The notes under the pieces: model-generated
What the model was told of the DNA's origin: nothing
The model's database searches: none
What the model saw: only the letters and a program-made list of their open reading frames with translations
DNA from: Leishmania donovani
Lineage: Eukaryota > Euglenozoa > Kinetoplastea > Trypanosomatida > Trypanosomatidae
DNA: 64,000 nucleotides
NCBI RefSeq assembly: GCF_000227135.1
Contig: NC_018251.1
Span: 161,989-225,988 of the forward strand
Direction of reading: 5' to 3'
Program-made: the position numbers and the translations under genes
In this document: piece by piece, positions 19,575-28,813 of the stretch
Layout of the letters: each line of letters opens with the position of its first letter
Position numbering within the stretch: the stretch's first letter is position 1

Positions 19575-21137
19575 AGAAAGAGCGAGAGAGACCACGGGAG
19601 AGCAGGCGCTTCTCTGCGTGGCTCACTGCTGCACGGCCACTCTACTTGTATGCGTCCGTCGTAGAAGAAGAGGAATGGTGGTGTAGGACATGCACGACAG
19701 CCGTCATGGCAACAAAGCCTGCCGTGCTCATCCTCCTGCACCCTCCCTCCTTCTTCTTTCGCATGCCTCTCTTGCTCTCTATCGCACTCTTGGCGTGTGT
19801 TTTGTGGCAACTGTCTCCAGGAGGATGCGGCGTATGTGCGGTGCCTTTATGTGTTGTCGGTCGTGATCACCTCTTTATGTCTCTGTGTGTGTGTCTCTTC
19901 TCCCACGGAGAGGGGCATGTGTGCCTTTATGCTGGTCTGGGAGTGGGTGGTCGTTGGCATCTCCGCGAGGTACTCACAGCACACCATCACCCTGGGCAAA
20001 TGAATACGCACATGCACACCCGCCATGCGCACGCCACATCGCTATCCGCCCGGTTCGCACTTCTATTTTCGCTCTATTACGACCTCTACCCCCTCATCCC
20101 CCCCCCCCGACACACACTCCCTCTTCACCTCCCGTTCACCCTCACCCTCACCTGCACCCCCCCCCACCCCACCTATCTCACCCATCTCACCCGACAATAC
20201 GGGGGAGGGGGGATGATGGGGTACTATGAGGTATGGGGAGGGGGGGGGCACCAAAAACAAAAAGGTGAATGAGCTAGGAGATTCAAAGGACCTCAGTCAC
20301 ACACGCACAGGCACGCCTATGTGTGGGTACGTGTTCGACTGAGGCTCGTCTTGTATTGCGTGAGCAGATGTGTGCGTGTACGCTTTCATGTCTTCTCTGT
20401 GTACCTCGACTTCTTTACCCCTTTCCTCAATTCTCAAGGTACGAAAAAAGACAAGCAGACGAGTGGGGATTCGCAGCAAGCAACACGCCGGCACCCGCAC
20501 TTGCAGCGGCGGCCGTAACAGCATGGCAGCGTCCATGCCGTGAAGTCCTGAGCAAAGGACGAAAGGCACAAACGAGCTGTTTTATTGGACAGCGAGAGGA
20601 ACAGGGGGAGGGGGGCGGTGACTTTCCGGTACCCTCGGTCCTGTATCCATCACCCACTGCTGACGTTGTCTCTCTCTTTCTGTGTTGCCGCCCCACCCCA
20701 CCCGACCCGCTCACAACAACCGCTTACCTTGAGGATGGTCCGCTTCTCAACGCCTTTGGTTCTCGCTTCTCCTTCCCTCTCGTTGCACCTCGTCTCTCTC
20801 CCGCGCAAACACGCGCACCAGCACACGCTTGCAGGCACACGGCAGCACAGAAGCGCACGGCGTCTTTTGCGCCCCCTTTTCCCTCCCGCCATCCACTCAT
20901 CCGCTCCCCCCACCCCCTCCCACAAACACACACACTGTGACTCTCCCTTTGCGTGTGTGTGTGTGTGTGTATGCTCGTCCGTGGGTAACTCATCGCGGTG
21001 TCTCTTCTGTATCTATTTCTCTTTGACGGCGCCTCATTCCAGAGGATCGTGTTGCACGCGTGGAAGCAGCGAATAGGCACACGCGCACGCAAGCACCTGG
21101 AGGTGTTGGCTGCCGCCCCCCCCCCCTCTCGTCTGCC
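19575..21137. other. Spacer with C-rich and G-rich tracts
   Basis: This non-coding stretch contains a C-rich segment (about 20093-20170) followed by a G-rich one (20203-20252), a (GT)n run near 20956-20971 and several pyrimidine tracts. The acceptor for the LRR gene is probably the AG at 21041-21042, after a tract at 21001-21022. It gives a leader of about 96 nt. Confidence 0.7.
20093..20252. other. C-tract/G-tract pair, potential quadruplex or hairpin
   Basis: Runs of C (up to 11) at 20096-20165 are followed after about 40 nt by at least four G runs of 4 to 9 at 20203-20252. The two arms could pair with each other in RNA, or the G arm could form a quadruplex. Confidence 0.6.
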
Positions 21138-24100
21138 ATGTCCGGACGGGCAACAACGTGCGCCAGCGTGACCTGTGATCCTCATGGTATTTCAATGAAC
21201 CTGACGACGTCATCAGCAGCGGGTGCGGAGCCTTCGTCAGAGATTGAGCAAATCCGACAGAAGCTGTTGTTATGCCTGCAATGCCAGCCAGAGCTTCGGG
21301 AGCTGCTCGAGCTCTGTGGTGAAAGTAATGCGTGGACAGCGGAGGAGGCGATACAGCGACCAGACACGATCACCACCATCGAGCTCTTCCTCCTCCAGGT
21401 GCCCCGTGTGCCACTCGTGCCGTTCTTTCCCAACCTGGTGACGGTGAAGCTCATGAGCATCGGCCTGGAGTCGATAGCCAACTTCGCCTCACTCGCACAC
21501 GTCGAGGAGCTGTGGCTGTCCGACAACAACATCCGCGTGATCGAGGGCTTGGATAACATGACAAGGCTGCGGCGCCTGTACCTGCAGGGCAATCGCATCG
21601 ATTCGCTCAATGGGATGCCGCCGCTGCGCCACCTACGCGAACTGTGGCTGTCGCGTAATCGACTGTCCGCTCTCACCCACCTCACCCCTCTTCGAAAGCT
21701 GCGCTCGCTCTACGTCTCCTGCAACCCGCTGGAGAGTCTCGAGAACGCTTTCTCCAAGGACATGTCGCACTTGCACGAAGTGAACCTGAGCGGATGTCAT
21801 CTCAGCTCTATCACCGAGCTCCGCCACCTCCAGCAGCTCTCCTGTCTGCGAAACTTGTGGCTGCTCGACCCGCTCTTTGGCGACAACCCGATCTGCCGCC
21901 TCAACAACTACGTCACTCTGACCATCTCCATGCTGAGCTCCCTCGACACCCTCGACGGCACCTTCGTCACGCCGGAGCAGCGTTCGCTCGTGGAGTCAGT
22001 GCTGCACAAGAAGCAGCTGTACTACGCCATGCGGGCCCAGATGCTGGACACCCAGATCACACTTCTTGCGCGTCACGCCGAAGCCTGTGCGCTCCGTCAC
22101 ACTCGGGACACCGGCAGGGCGTTGCTGAGGTTGAAGGCCTGCGTGCAGCCGATCGAGCACGAGCTGGCTGAGCGGGCCATCTATCACCTAGATGACAAGC
22201 ACGGCGCCGGCGGCAGCAGCGGATCGCTCTGCGGAGTGATGGCCGGTGAAAACAAGGGCGGCGACCACGCGGGTGGCGCCCCGCTTGTCGTGCCGACGGC
22301 GACTCTTGAAGCGCTCGGACGGCAGCTGTCCCGTGCGATCGACACCCGCGAAGTGCAGGAGCGCAAGACAATGCTGAAGCTGGCGGAGGCAACGCAGGCG
22401 GCAAAGCTGCAGGCGCAGCTGCTGACGGAGCGCTTCGCCGTGGAGCTGCACACGGCCGGCAATGTTCGCCTCGAGAGCCTCTCACCGGATCATGAGGCGT
22501 ACGTGGCTGCCGTAGAGCTCGTTCGGGAGCGCTTCGACAGCGCGCTCTTCGACGAGCGCTTCGGGATTGCGGGGGTGGAGGTGACGTGCGTGCGGCGCAT
22601 CCTCAACCGCGGCCTTCGCCTGCGCTTTGATGACCGGGTGAAGGAGCTGCACGTCGACTTGGCGAACCCGCAGCTGCGCAGCCGCTTTGTGGGCTTGTTC
22701 GGAATCGTGCCCGTGACCCAGCGGGGCCAGAGTGCTTGCCTGCAGCACGTGCTGGTGTGCGGAATGGCAGCGCGCCTCGCAGCGCCAAGCGAGGACGGCA
22801 AGAAGAGCGGCGTCGCGAGTCAGGCGGGTAGCACGTGGTACCAGCCCGTGCCCGCAGAGGAAGGCGTGCCTCTTACGAACAGTCTTTTCTACGCCGACGA
22901 GGAGCGGTTGTTGAGCTGCTGTGCCACCACCGGAGGAGCAAGCCGTGGCTGTGACTCATCGCCGCCTGTCTCACAGCAGAGCTACAACACTGGCGCGCTC
23001 TCGAGCGGGAGTGAGGCGAGCCCGCTGTGCCGCGGTCAGGTTGTGCTCTATCGTGTGTACCTTGGCAAGACGGTGCACGCCCTCGGCGGCGGCGGCTGTG
23101 TAGGGCGCTCCACATCGTCGCCCGCCTCCTTTCTGAAGCAAAACGGGCGGGTGTGGCGCAAAGACTACGGCGCCGACACCTGCGCCGCCTACCGCCTCCT
23201 GCCGAGCACCGCCGCCACCACCCCAGCAGGCGAGAGCGGGAGTGCCAATGCCCAGCCGTTGCCGTCGCCGTACATGTGGTACTGCTTCGACCGCGCTCTT
23301 CTCCTGCCCGACTGCGTTGTGGATTACACGTATAGCATGCATAACACCCCTCTCACGCAACCCGCGCGATCACCCACGACAGCAGGCGGCGGAGCGTCGT
23401 GGATGAGCCGGGCGGAGGCTATGGCGTTGCTCACCGGGTTCCCGCTCCCGCCGATGGTGGAGTGCGAAGCGAGCAGTGCTGGCGCGGACGACAGTCAGCA
23501 GAGCAGCAAGGGGACGGACGCCGTCGAGGATGTCCTACACTGCGGCGAGCCGCTGCTACAGTTTATTTGCTGGTGTAGTCCGCCCAGCAAGCACGCGCGC
23601 TCCCGCGACACTGTCTCGCATGGCAACACCTTGCAGCAGGTGGCCGAAACGGAGACGAACGAAGCTCTGGCGCGTGCGCACAAAGTCCTGGGAAAGGCTT
23701 GCATGGCGCGCCTGCTGAGAAACGGTGCGGTGGACGACAGTGCGGGTGGGGGCGATGATTGGAGCAATGACGCCAGCAGCAGCAGCGCCGCCAACCCGCT
23801 GCACGCACGACATGTAGACGAGTACGCGGCACAGATGTGCGTGAACGGGGCACCCCTGTCGTTGTGCGTACTGCGCAGCAGAGGCATCACAGCTGTCTTG
23901 CAAGATTTCGCGACGCCCCTCTGTGCGTCCATCACTGCGTTGGACCTGGCGCACAACCGAATCGCCTCGGTCTCGTGGTTCGCCTTGGCTAAGGAAGCAC
24001 CGCAGCTGCAGCGGCTCAACCTCAGCGGCAATGCCCTTTCTCGTCTCCACTTCGACGGCAGTGCTTTGCCCGCGCTGCGGGTTCTGGATGTGAGCAACAA

Positions 24101-26498
24101 CGAACTCGTGAGCGTGACAGACTTCGCGGCGATTCGCACGGCTGCGGGGGCGCTGGAGGAGCTTGTCGTGTATGGCAATCCGTTTTTGCAGCACGCCGAT
24201 GGGCAGGAGGCGGAGGCGCGCCTTTGGCTGTACTTGCTCCCGCCGCCAACCTCAGCGACGGCGATGGCGGCAGGTGGCAGCCCGGCCATTGTGAAGCTGA
24301 ACGCGCACGCGCTGGGCACGTACCCCGGCACCTTGGCTTCCCAGCGATTTCGCCGCGCCTGCCTGTTGCCAGGAGGACGCGTGACCCCTCAAATGTCCCG
24401 TGTCACCGCCTGCCTTGTGAAGTCCGTCCAGCGGGACGAAGAGCTCGGCTGCGCAGCTGCCGGCCTCTTCTCCGTAGAAGGCGCCACTACCCAGGAGAGT
24501 TGCTTCGAGCAAGTGGCGGCGCAGCTGGAAATGCTGATGGTGGCTGATAAACTTGAAGTGCACCTCCGCGAGGCATGCCAACGTCCACCGGCTGCCGATG
24601 AAGCCCGTCCCCGCTTCCTCAGCGAAGCCCTCGGTGGCAGCGATCTGCCGCTGTCGCCGTCGCTGCTGTCGTGCTTGAATGAGTGTCACACGTTCCGCTG
24701 GAGCCACGGCCTTCTCGACGACCCACGTGGACTCGTGGGTCTCTTGCCGAATCTCTGCCACTTGACACTGCGCGGCCAGGCACTCAGAGATATTCATCCG
24801 CTACTCCACCTGCGTCGACTCGAAAGCCTGAACCTGTCGGAGAACCACCTCACCGAGCTGCCCTGCCTGGAAGAACTTAGGGCGCTGCGCGAGCTAGTGC
24901 TGGACTTCAACGAGCTAACGGCGCTCCCTCAGACTGTTGGGCCTCTTCCGGCGCTTCGCATGCTCAGCGCCTCGGGCAACAAGATTGCGCAGGTCGACGT
25001 CAGCCTCTTTGTGAGAAGCACGAATGGCACTGCTGCACTCGACCCGCCCTCCCCTTCAGCCGTGACACCGACGCTCGAGGCGCTGTACCTCATGTACAAC
25101 CGCATCGCGGATATGAACATCATTTATGCCCTCCGTGATGTGTCTTCGCTGCTGATCCTGAACGTCGCCGGAAACCCCTGCACGGCCCCCCGCGGCGCTG
25201 CCGACGACGACGAAGTGCGGCCGTACCTAATTCATGCTTTTCCGCGGCTGAAGGTGCTGGACGGCGTCTCCATCTCGGCCGCGGAGATGGCCAAAGCGCG
25301 CGAGGTGTACGCCGGGAAAATCAACAGCGACCTTCTCATTGAGCGCGCTCGCGGCCCCCCAGAGACGTGGGCGTCGGTGCGCAACCTTAACCTCTCCCAC
25401 TGCTCTCTCAAGGAGGTGAACCTGCTGGAACCCTTCAAGTCGCTCGAGGTGCTGCATCTACAGCACAACTTGCTCGTGAGCGTCCTTGGGGTGGCCATGC
25501 TAACAGAGCTGACGGCACTGGACCTGTCGCACAACCGTCTCGGCTCGCCGCCGTGGCGCAACCCGATCGGCGGTGCGCTCAACGCCAACGGCACTGGTGC
25601 CCCCGCCGCGGCAGGTGCCATCGGAGCGGCTACGACGTCTCCGGCAGCACTGGGCGACACCCTCGCACGCCTCAGGCGTCTCCAGTCCCTCTCCCTGGAG
25701 GCGAACCAACTCACCGACCTCAGCACGCTAAAGCTGTGCTTTCCACATTTGAAGTTTCTCAACATTCGCTGCAACGAGCTGCAGTTCATTCAGCGCGGGC
25801 TGGAAAATATGCCTGAGCTGCGCGAGTTGCTGCTGGATCAGAACAAGCTGCGCGGCCTTGGCAGCGATTCTTTTGCCGCGAACAAGAAGCTGATCATTCT
25901 GTCTGCGGAGAACAACGCCCTGCGCTCCGTCGAAGGGCTGCAACGGTGCAGAGCGCTGGAACAGCTACGGCTTGGGGCGAACCGACTGGGCGATCTGAGC
26001 TCGTTGCTGAATGAGTTGCAGTCTTGCCCTTTGAAGGCTGTCGTGCTCGTAGGCAACCCCATCGCGCGCAAGACCAACTACCGCGCCGCCGTCATCAACC
26101 GCCTCACGCAGTTAACAGACCTCGACCGGCGCGTTGTGACGCAGGAAGAGCGGGACAAGGCCGCCTCGGCGCGCATGATGGAGCTGGTAGCGCCGCCGAA
26201 TGTAGTGATCGACATGAACTACTTTGCGGGCATGGGAGCTGCACCAGCAGGGTCGCCAGCGCCACCGCAGCAGAACGGGCTCAACGTGAACGGCTTCGCT
26301 GGTGCCACCCTAAACGGCGGGACGGCTTTCTCTTCACGCGGTCGAGGCGTCGCTGCGCCGGTCAACGGAGCGGCGGTGAAGCTAAGTCCCTCTCAGCCAC
26401 AGTTGACGGGCATTCGTGCCGCGATTGTGCCGAACAAGCGGGGCGGGGACGCCGATCGGCTTGCTGCCAACCAACGCACTCGACCCTACCGCCGTTGA
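21138..26498 (+). CDS. LRRC9-like leucine-rich repeat protein with PARP-like insert
   Basis: A 1786-aa protein from the first in-frame ATG at 21138; the frame is open 78 nt further upstream but starts there with GTG. LRR blocks of the LxxLxLxxNxL type lie at about residues 94-270, 907-1021, 1202-1350 and 1413-1657. Examples are VEELWLSDNNIRVIEGLDNM, LTALDLSHNRL and LEALYLMYNRIADM. Between blocks one and two, residues about 447-735 carry hydrophobic blocks in the order of a PARP catalytic fold: a core with FGIAGVEVTCVRRILNRGL, then VLVCGMAARL, NSLFYADEERLL, VVLYRVYLGKTVHA and a final CVVDYTY. The usual His-Gly pair is not seen, so catalysis is unlikely. The number of LRR blocks plus this insert resembles metazoan LRRC9, a cilium-associated protein, which fits a flagellate. 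The C-terminal 130 residues are Gly/Asn/Pro-rich and basic. Assignment is by pattern, not by search. Confidence 0.75.
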   Translation: MSGRATTCASVTCDPHGISMNLTTSSAAGAEPSSEIEQIRQKLLLCLQCQPELRELLELCGESNAWTAEEAIQRPDTITTIELFLLQVPRVPLVPFFPNLVTVKLMSIGLESIANFASLAHVEELWLSDNNIRVIEGLDNMTRLRRLYLQGNRIDSLNGMPPLRHLRELWLSRNRLSALTHLTPLRKLRSLYVSCNPLESLENAFSKDMSHLHEVNLSGCHLSSITELRHLQQLSCLRNLWLLDPLFGDNPICRLNNYVTLTISMLSSLDTLDGTFVTPEQRSLVESVLHKKQLYYAMRAQMLDTQITLLARHAEACALRHTRDTGRALLRLKACVQPIEHELAERAIYHLDDKHGAGGSSGSLCGVMAGENKGGDHAGGAPLVVPTATLEALGRQLSRAIDTREVQERKTMLKLAEATQAAKLQAQLLTERFAVELHTAGNVRLESLSPDHEAYVAAVELVRERFDSALFDERFGIAGVEVTCVRRILNRGLRLRFDDRVKELHVDLANPQLRSRFVGLFGIVPVTQRGQSACLQHVLVCGMAARLAAPSEDGKKSGVASQAGSTWYQPVPAEEGVPLTNSLFYADEERLLSCCATTGGASRGCDSSPPVSQQSYNTGALSSGSEASPLCRGQVVLYRVYLGKTVHALGGGGCVGRSTSSPASFLKQNGRVWRKDYGADTCAAYRLLPSTAATTPAGESGSANAQPLPSPYMWYCFDRALLLPDCVVDYTYSMHNTPLTQPARSPTTAGGGASWMSRAEAMALLTGFPLPPMVECEASSAGADDSQQSSKGTDAVEDVLHCGEPLLQFICWCSPPSKHARSRDTVSHGNTLQQVAETETNEALARAHKVLGKACMARLLRNGAVDDSAGGGDDWSNDASSSSAANPLHARHVDEYAAQMCVNGAPLSLCVLRSRGITAVLQDFATPLCASITALDLAHNRIASVSWFALAKEAPQLQRLNLSGNALSRLHFDGSALPALRVLDVSNNELVSVTDFAAIRTAAGALEELVVYGNPFLQHADGQEAEARLWLYLLPPPTSATAMAAGGSPAIVKLNAHALGTYPGTLASQRFRRACLLPGGRVTPQMSRVTACLVKSVQRDEELGCAAAGLFSVEGATTQESCFEQVAAQLEMLMVADKLEVHLREACQRPPAADEARPRFLSEALGGSDLPLSPSLLSCLNECHTFRWSHGLLDDPRGLVGLLPNLCHLTLRGQALRDIHPLLHLRRLESLNLSENHLTELPCLEELRALRELVLDFNELTALPQTVGPLPALRMLSASGNKIAQVDVSLFVRSTNGTAALDPPSPSAVTPTLEALYLMYNRIADMNIIYALRDVSSLLILNVAGNPCTAPRGAADDDEVRPYLIHAFPRLKVLDGVSISAAEMAKAREVYAGKINSDLLIERARGPPETWASVRNLNLSHCSLKEVNLLEPFKSLEVLHLQHNLLVSVLGVAMLTELTALDLSHNRLGSPPWRNPIGGALNANGTGAPAAAGAIGAATTSPAALGDTLARLRRLQSLSLEANQLTDLSTLKLCFPHLKFLNIRCNELQFIQRGLENMPELRELLLDQNKLRGLGSDSFAANKKLIILSAENNALRSVEGLQRCRALEQLRLGANRLGDLSSLLNELQSCPLKAVVLVGNPIARKTNYRAAVINRLTQLTDLDRRVVTQEERDKAASARMMELVAPPNVVIDMNYFAGMGAAPAGSPAPPQQNGLNVNGFAGATLNGGTAFSSRGRGVAAPVNGAAVKLSPSQPQLTGIRAAIVPNKRGGDADRLAANQRTRPYRR

Positions 26499-27411
26499 GC
26501 GGGTCTTCTCACCGCTGATGACGCTGCTGCAGAAACGCGCATCCTTGGCGAGCGGATGGGAGAGGTAGTATGCGGTCCACAGGGACAGTGAAGCAGTGTT
26601 CTGGGTTGTGTGCATGTGCGTGACGGTGATGGCGTCAACGCAGCCCGGGTACGTGCGTTGATGTGGGTGTTTGTTGCCCTAGGCTGTATGCATAGCCGCC
26701 GCCTCCTCCTCCCCCTGCGTGCGTGTGTGTGTGTGTGTCTGTGTGTCTGCGCCTCTATTCGTCCCTTTATCTTCCTTGTCGTGTATGTGTGTGTGTGTGT
26801 GGCGATGTTGCCACGTTGATGTACAGCTTACGCCTGGAACATATGTATGCATGGGTATATATGGATTGGCGCCTAGAAATGCAGCCACAGCGGCATGGAC
26901 CGAGACACGGATAGACGGAGAGTCATCAGCGGACGCGCACTCATATGCTTCGATCGTGATGAGGCAGCGTTTGCGCGCGCGCGTTGGGGCCCCAGTCTAG
27001 TGAAGGCGACCAAGATACGGGAAGGAACAAGGGAGGAAGGTGCGATGGACACGTCTAAAGAGTATAAGAGAAGACGCCAGCGGGACACGGAGTGGGCGTA
27101 GCGTCGAGAAAGGAACGCATCTATGCCTCATGTTACACGCCCCACCCCATCCCACCCCCTCCGTCACCTAGTATGTAAATGGGGCCTTTCGCCGTTACGT
27201 CTCGGGCGGCAGGGGGTGGGGGGGGGGGCCGCGCCGCCGTCCTTATCCACTTCGCCATACCTGCGCTTCCTCCCTCTGTTCTCTCTCTCTTGCACCACAT
27301 GAAAGTGAGGAAAAGGGCGGTGTCTTGCTCAAGCCGGGCAATAACGCGACACGAAATACAGCCTACGCGCGTGCATTGGAAGGAGCCTCTCCCCCTCTTT
27401 CTGGCAGCAGG
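26499..27411. other. Spacer, no gene seen
   Basis: TG microsatellites lie at about 26722-26745 and 26785-26803, and homopolymeric G near 27215-27229. A pyrimidine tract (27263-27291) with an AG at 27304-27305 could be the acceptor for the MPP6-like gene. A second tract ends in CAG only a few bases before the ATG. Confidence 0.65.
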
Positions 27412-28128
27412 ATGGACAAGGCAAAGACGCTGGAGATGCTGCGAGGCATGAAGTTCATGCAGCGCAAGGAGGAGGCGAAGCGGCGCGCCGCCTTTGAGGT
27501 CGCCCAGCGGGACGAAATTGAGCGGCAGCTGCTACACTGCGGCACCGGCAGCAGCGGCGCGAGCGGGGGCGTCAGTGACGGTGGCTCCTCTGCGCTCAGA
27601 GATCGTGGCTGTGATGGACCATTCAGGGCAACCGTCTTGTACGACGATTCCTTTCCCACGCACGCGTATAGCCTGTCGCGGCGCAGCTTTACCAAGACGC
27701 TCGGCGGTGGTGATGCGATCCCGATTGCCGCGGGCCTCGGCGACAGGGACGCACATCTGGAAGGTGGCGCCGTGGAATCGAGGATTTCGCTGAAGGACGT
27801 CAGCGAGGCGCCAACGTCAGCGGACGCCGCTCTGGACGATGGTGACGTCGCCAGTGGCGAAGAAGTGGCAGACTTGTGGGGCGGTGAGGGCGCCGAAGGT
27901 GAGGTGAATGATCCGACGGCGGCCTCTGACAGACGACATCAGGGTGGTGAGAAGACTGGCGCCCGCCGAGGCGACCGGAACCAGAACGCCTGTAGCGATG
28001 GCAGGTTCATAGTGAAGCCGTCGCAGCGCGCCCCGAAGCTGCCGCGGCGCCTGCAGGAGAGCGTCGAGGAACAGAAGCAGCAGCAGAAGCGGCGGCGCGC
28101 GGAAGAAGAGGGCGACATGGGCATGTGA
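27412..28128 (+). CDS. MPP6-like exosome-associated protein
   Basis: A 238-aa protein. Its N-terminus MDKAKTLEMLRGMKFMQRKE carries the MKFMQR signature (residues 13-18) of M-phase phosphoprotein 6, followed by a charged helix. A second conserved-looking block YSLSRRSFTKTLGGG, around residues 85-99, corresponds in position to the GRMSFxGFN block of human MPP6. MPP6 binds structured RNA and tethers the RNA helicase MTR4 and RRP6 to the nuclear exosome for 5.8S rRNA 3' maturation. The remainder is Gly/Asp-rich, ending in a basic stretch (QEQKQQQKRRRAEEEG region) that may be nuclear targeting or RNA binding. The ATG at 27412 is chosen because it places the signature at the very N-terminus, as in the family. 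Confidence 0.7.
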   Translation: MDKAKTLEMLRGMKFMQRKEEAKRRAAFEVAQRDEIERQLLHCGTGSSGASGGVSDGGSSALRDRGCDGPFRATVLYDDSFPTHAYSLSRRSFTKTLGGGDAIPIAAGLGDRDAHLEGGAVESRISLKDVSEAPTSADAALDDGDVASGEEVADLWGGEGAEGEVNDPTAASDRRHQGGEKTGARRGDRNQNACSDGRFIVKPSQRAPKLPRRLQESVEEQKQQQKRRRAEEEGDMGM

Positions 28129-28813
28129 ATGCGCCCTCCGCGACACTCGGGCATGTTTCGCCGCGGTTCCTGCAACCCACATGCACAGGCGCGGTCATAT
28201 TTCTGGTGAAGCTTAGTGGTGCATGTGTGTGTGCGCGCGTGTGTGTGTCTACCTGTGAAGTGTGTGCCGTTGTTGTTGCTTAAGCGAGTAAGGGCGAGGA
28301 GGGGCACACGCGCACGCGCACGCGTCTGGGCCTCTTCTCGGTAGAGAGAGCGAAGCGCAGTGGAAAAAGGAACCGCCGAGGCACGCACAAGAGGTGGCCC
28401 CCGGAAGAGCAACCGCAGCAGGTCTCGCTGAGGGGAAGTTCCGTCTGCCACCATCGCCGCAACGGTAAAGCAAGCTGTTGAGGGCGGATGCCAGCAGAGG
28501 CTTTGGCGGGCACACGATTACGTTATGTGTGGGGCCACTTCTCACTCCCGCTCTCCAAGATCTTTATATCGCCTCATCCTCCTCCTCTCTTGGCCGCTGT
28601 CTACGATGCACTCACAGACCCCGCTGCTGCCTGTGTGTGTGCGCGCGCGGTCTTATTGATGCCTGTTTTCCGTAGCGTTTACGTTTGTGGTTTCTGTCTG
28701 CTTCCTTGTTTAGGCGGCATCGCAAGTGATCCACGCAGGTGGAGAGGGTTACATGAACCGGCATCCGCACGAGCGCCTCATCGCACCCTTCCAGGATTCG
28801 GAGCAAGCGCGCC
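28129..28813. other. Spacer, no gene seen
   Basis: Contains TG/GC alternations near 28224-28247 and a pyrimidine/T-rich tract (28660-28711) with an AG at 28712-28713. This is a likely acceptor giving a leader of about 100 nt for the coiled-coil gene. An ATG at 28753 in another frame would open an overlapping upstream ORF. Confidence 0.65.
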
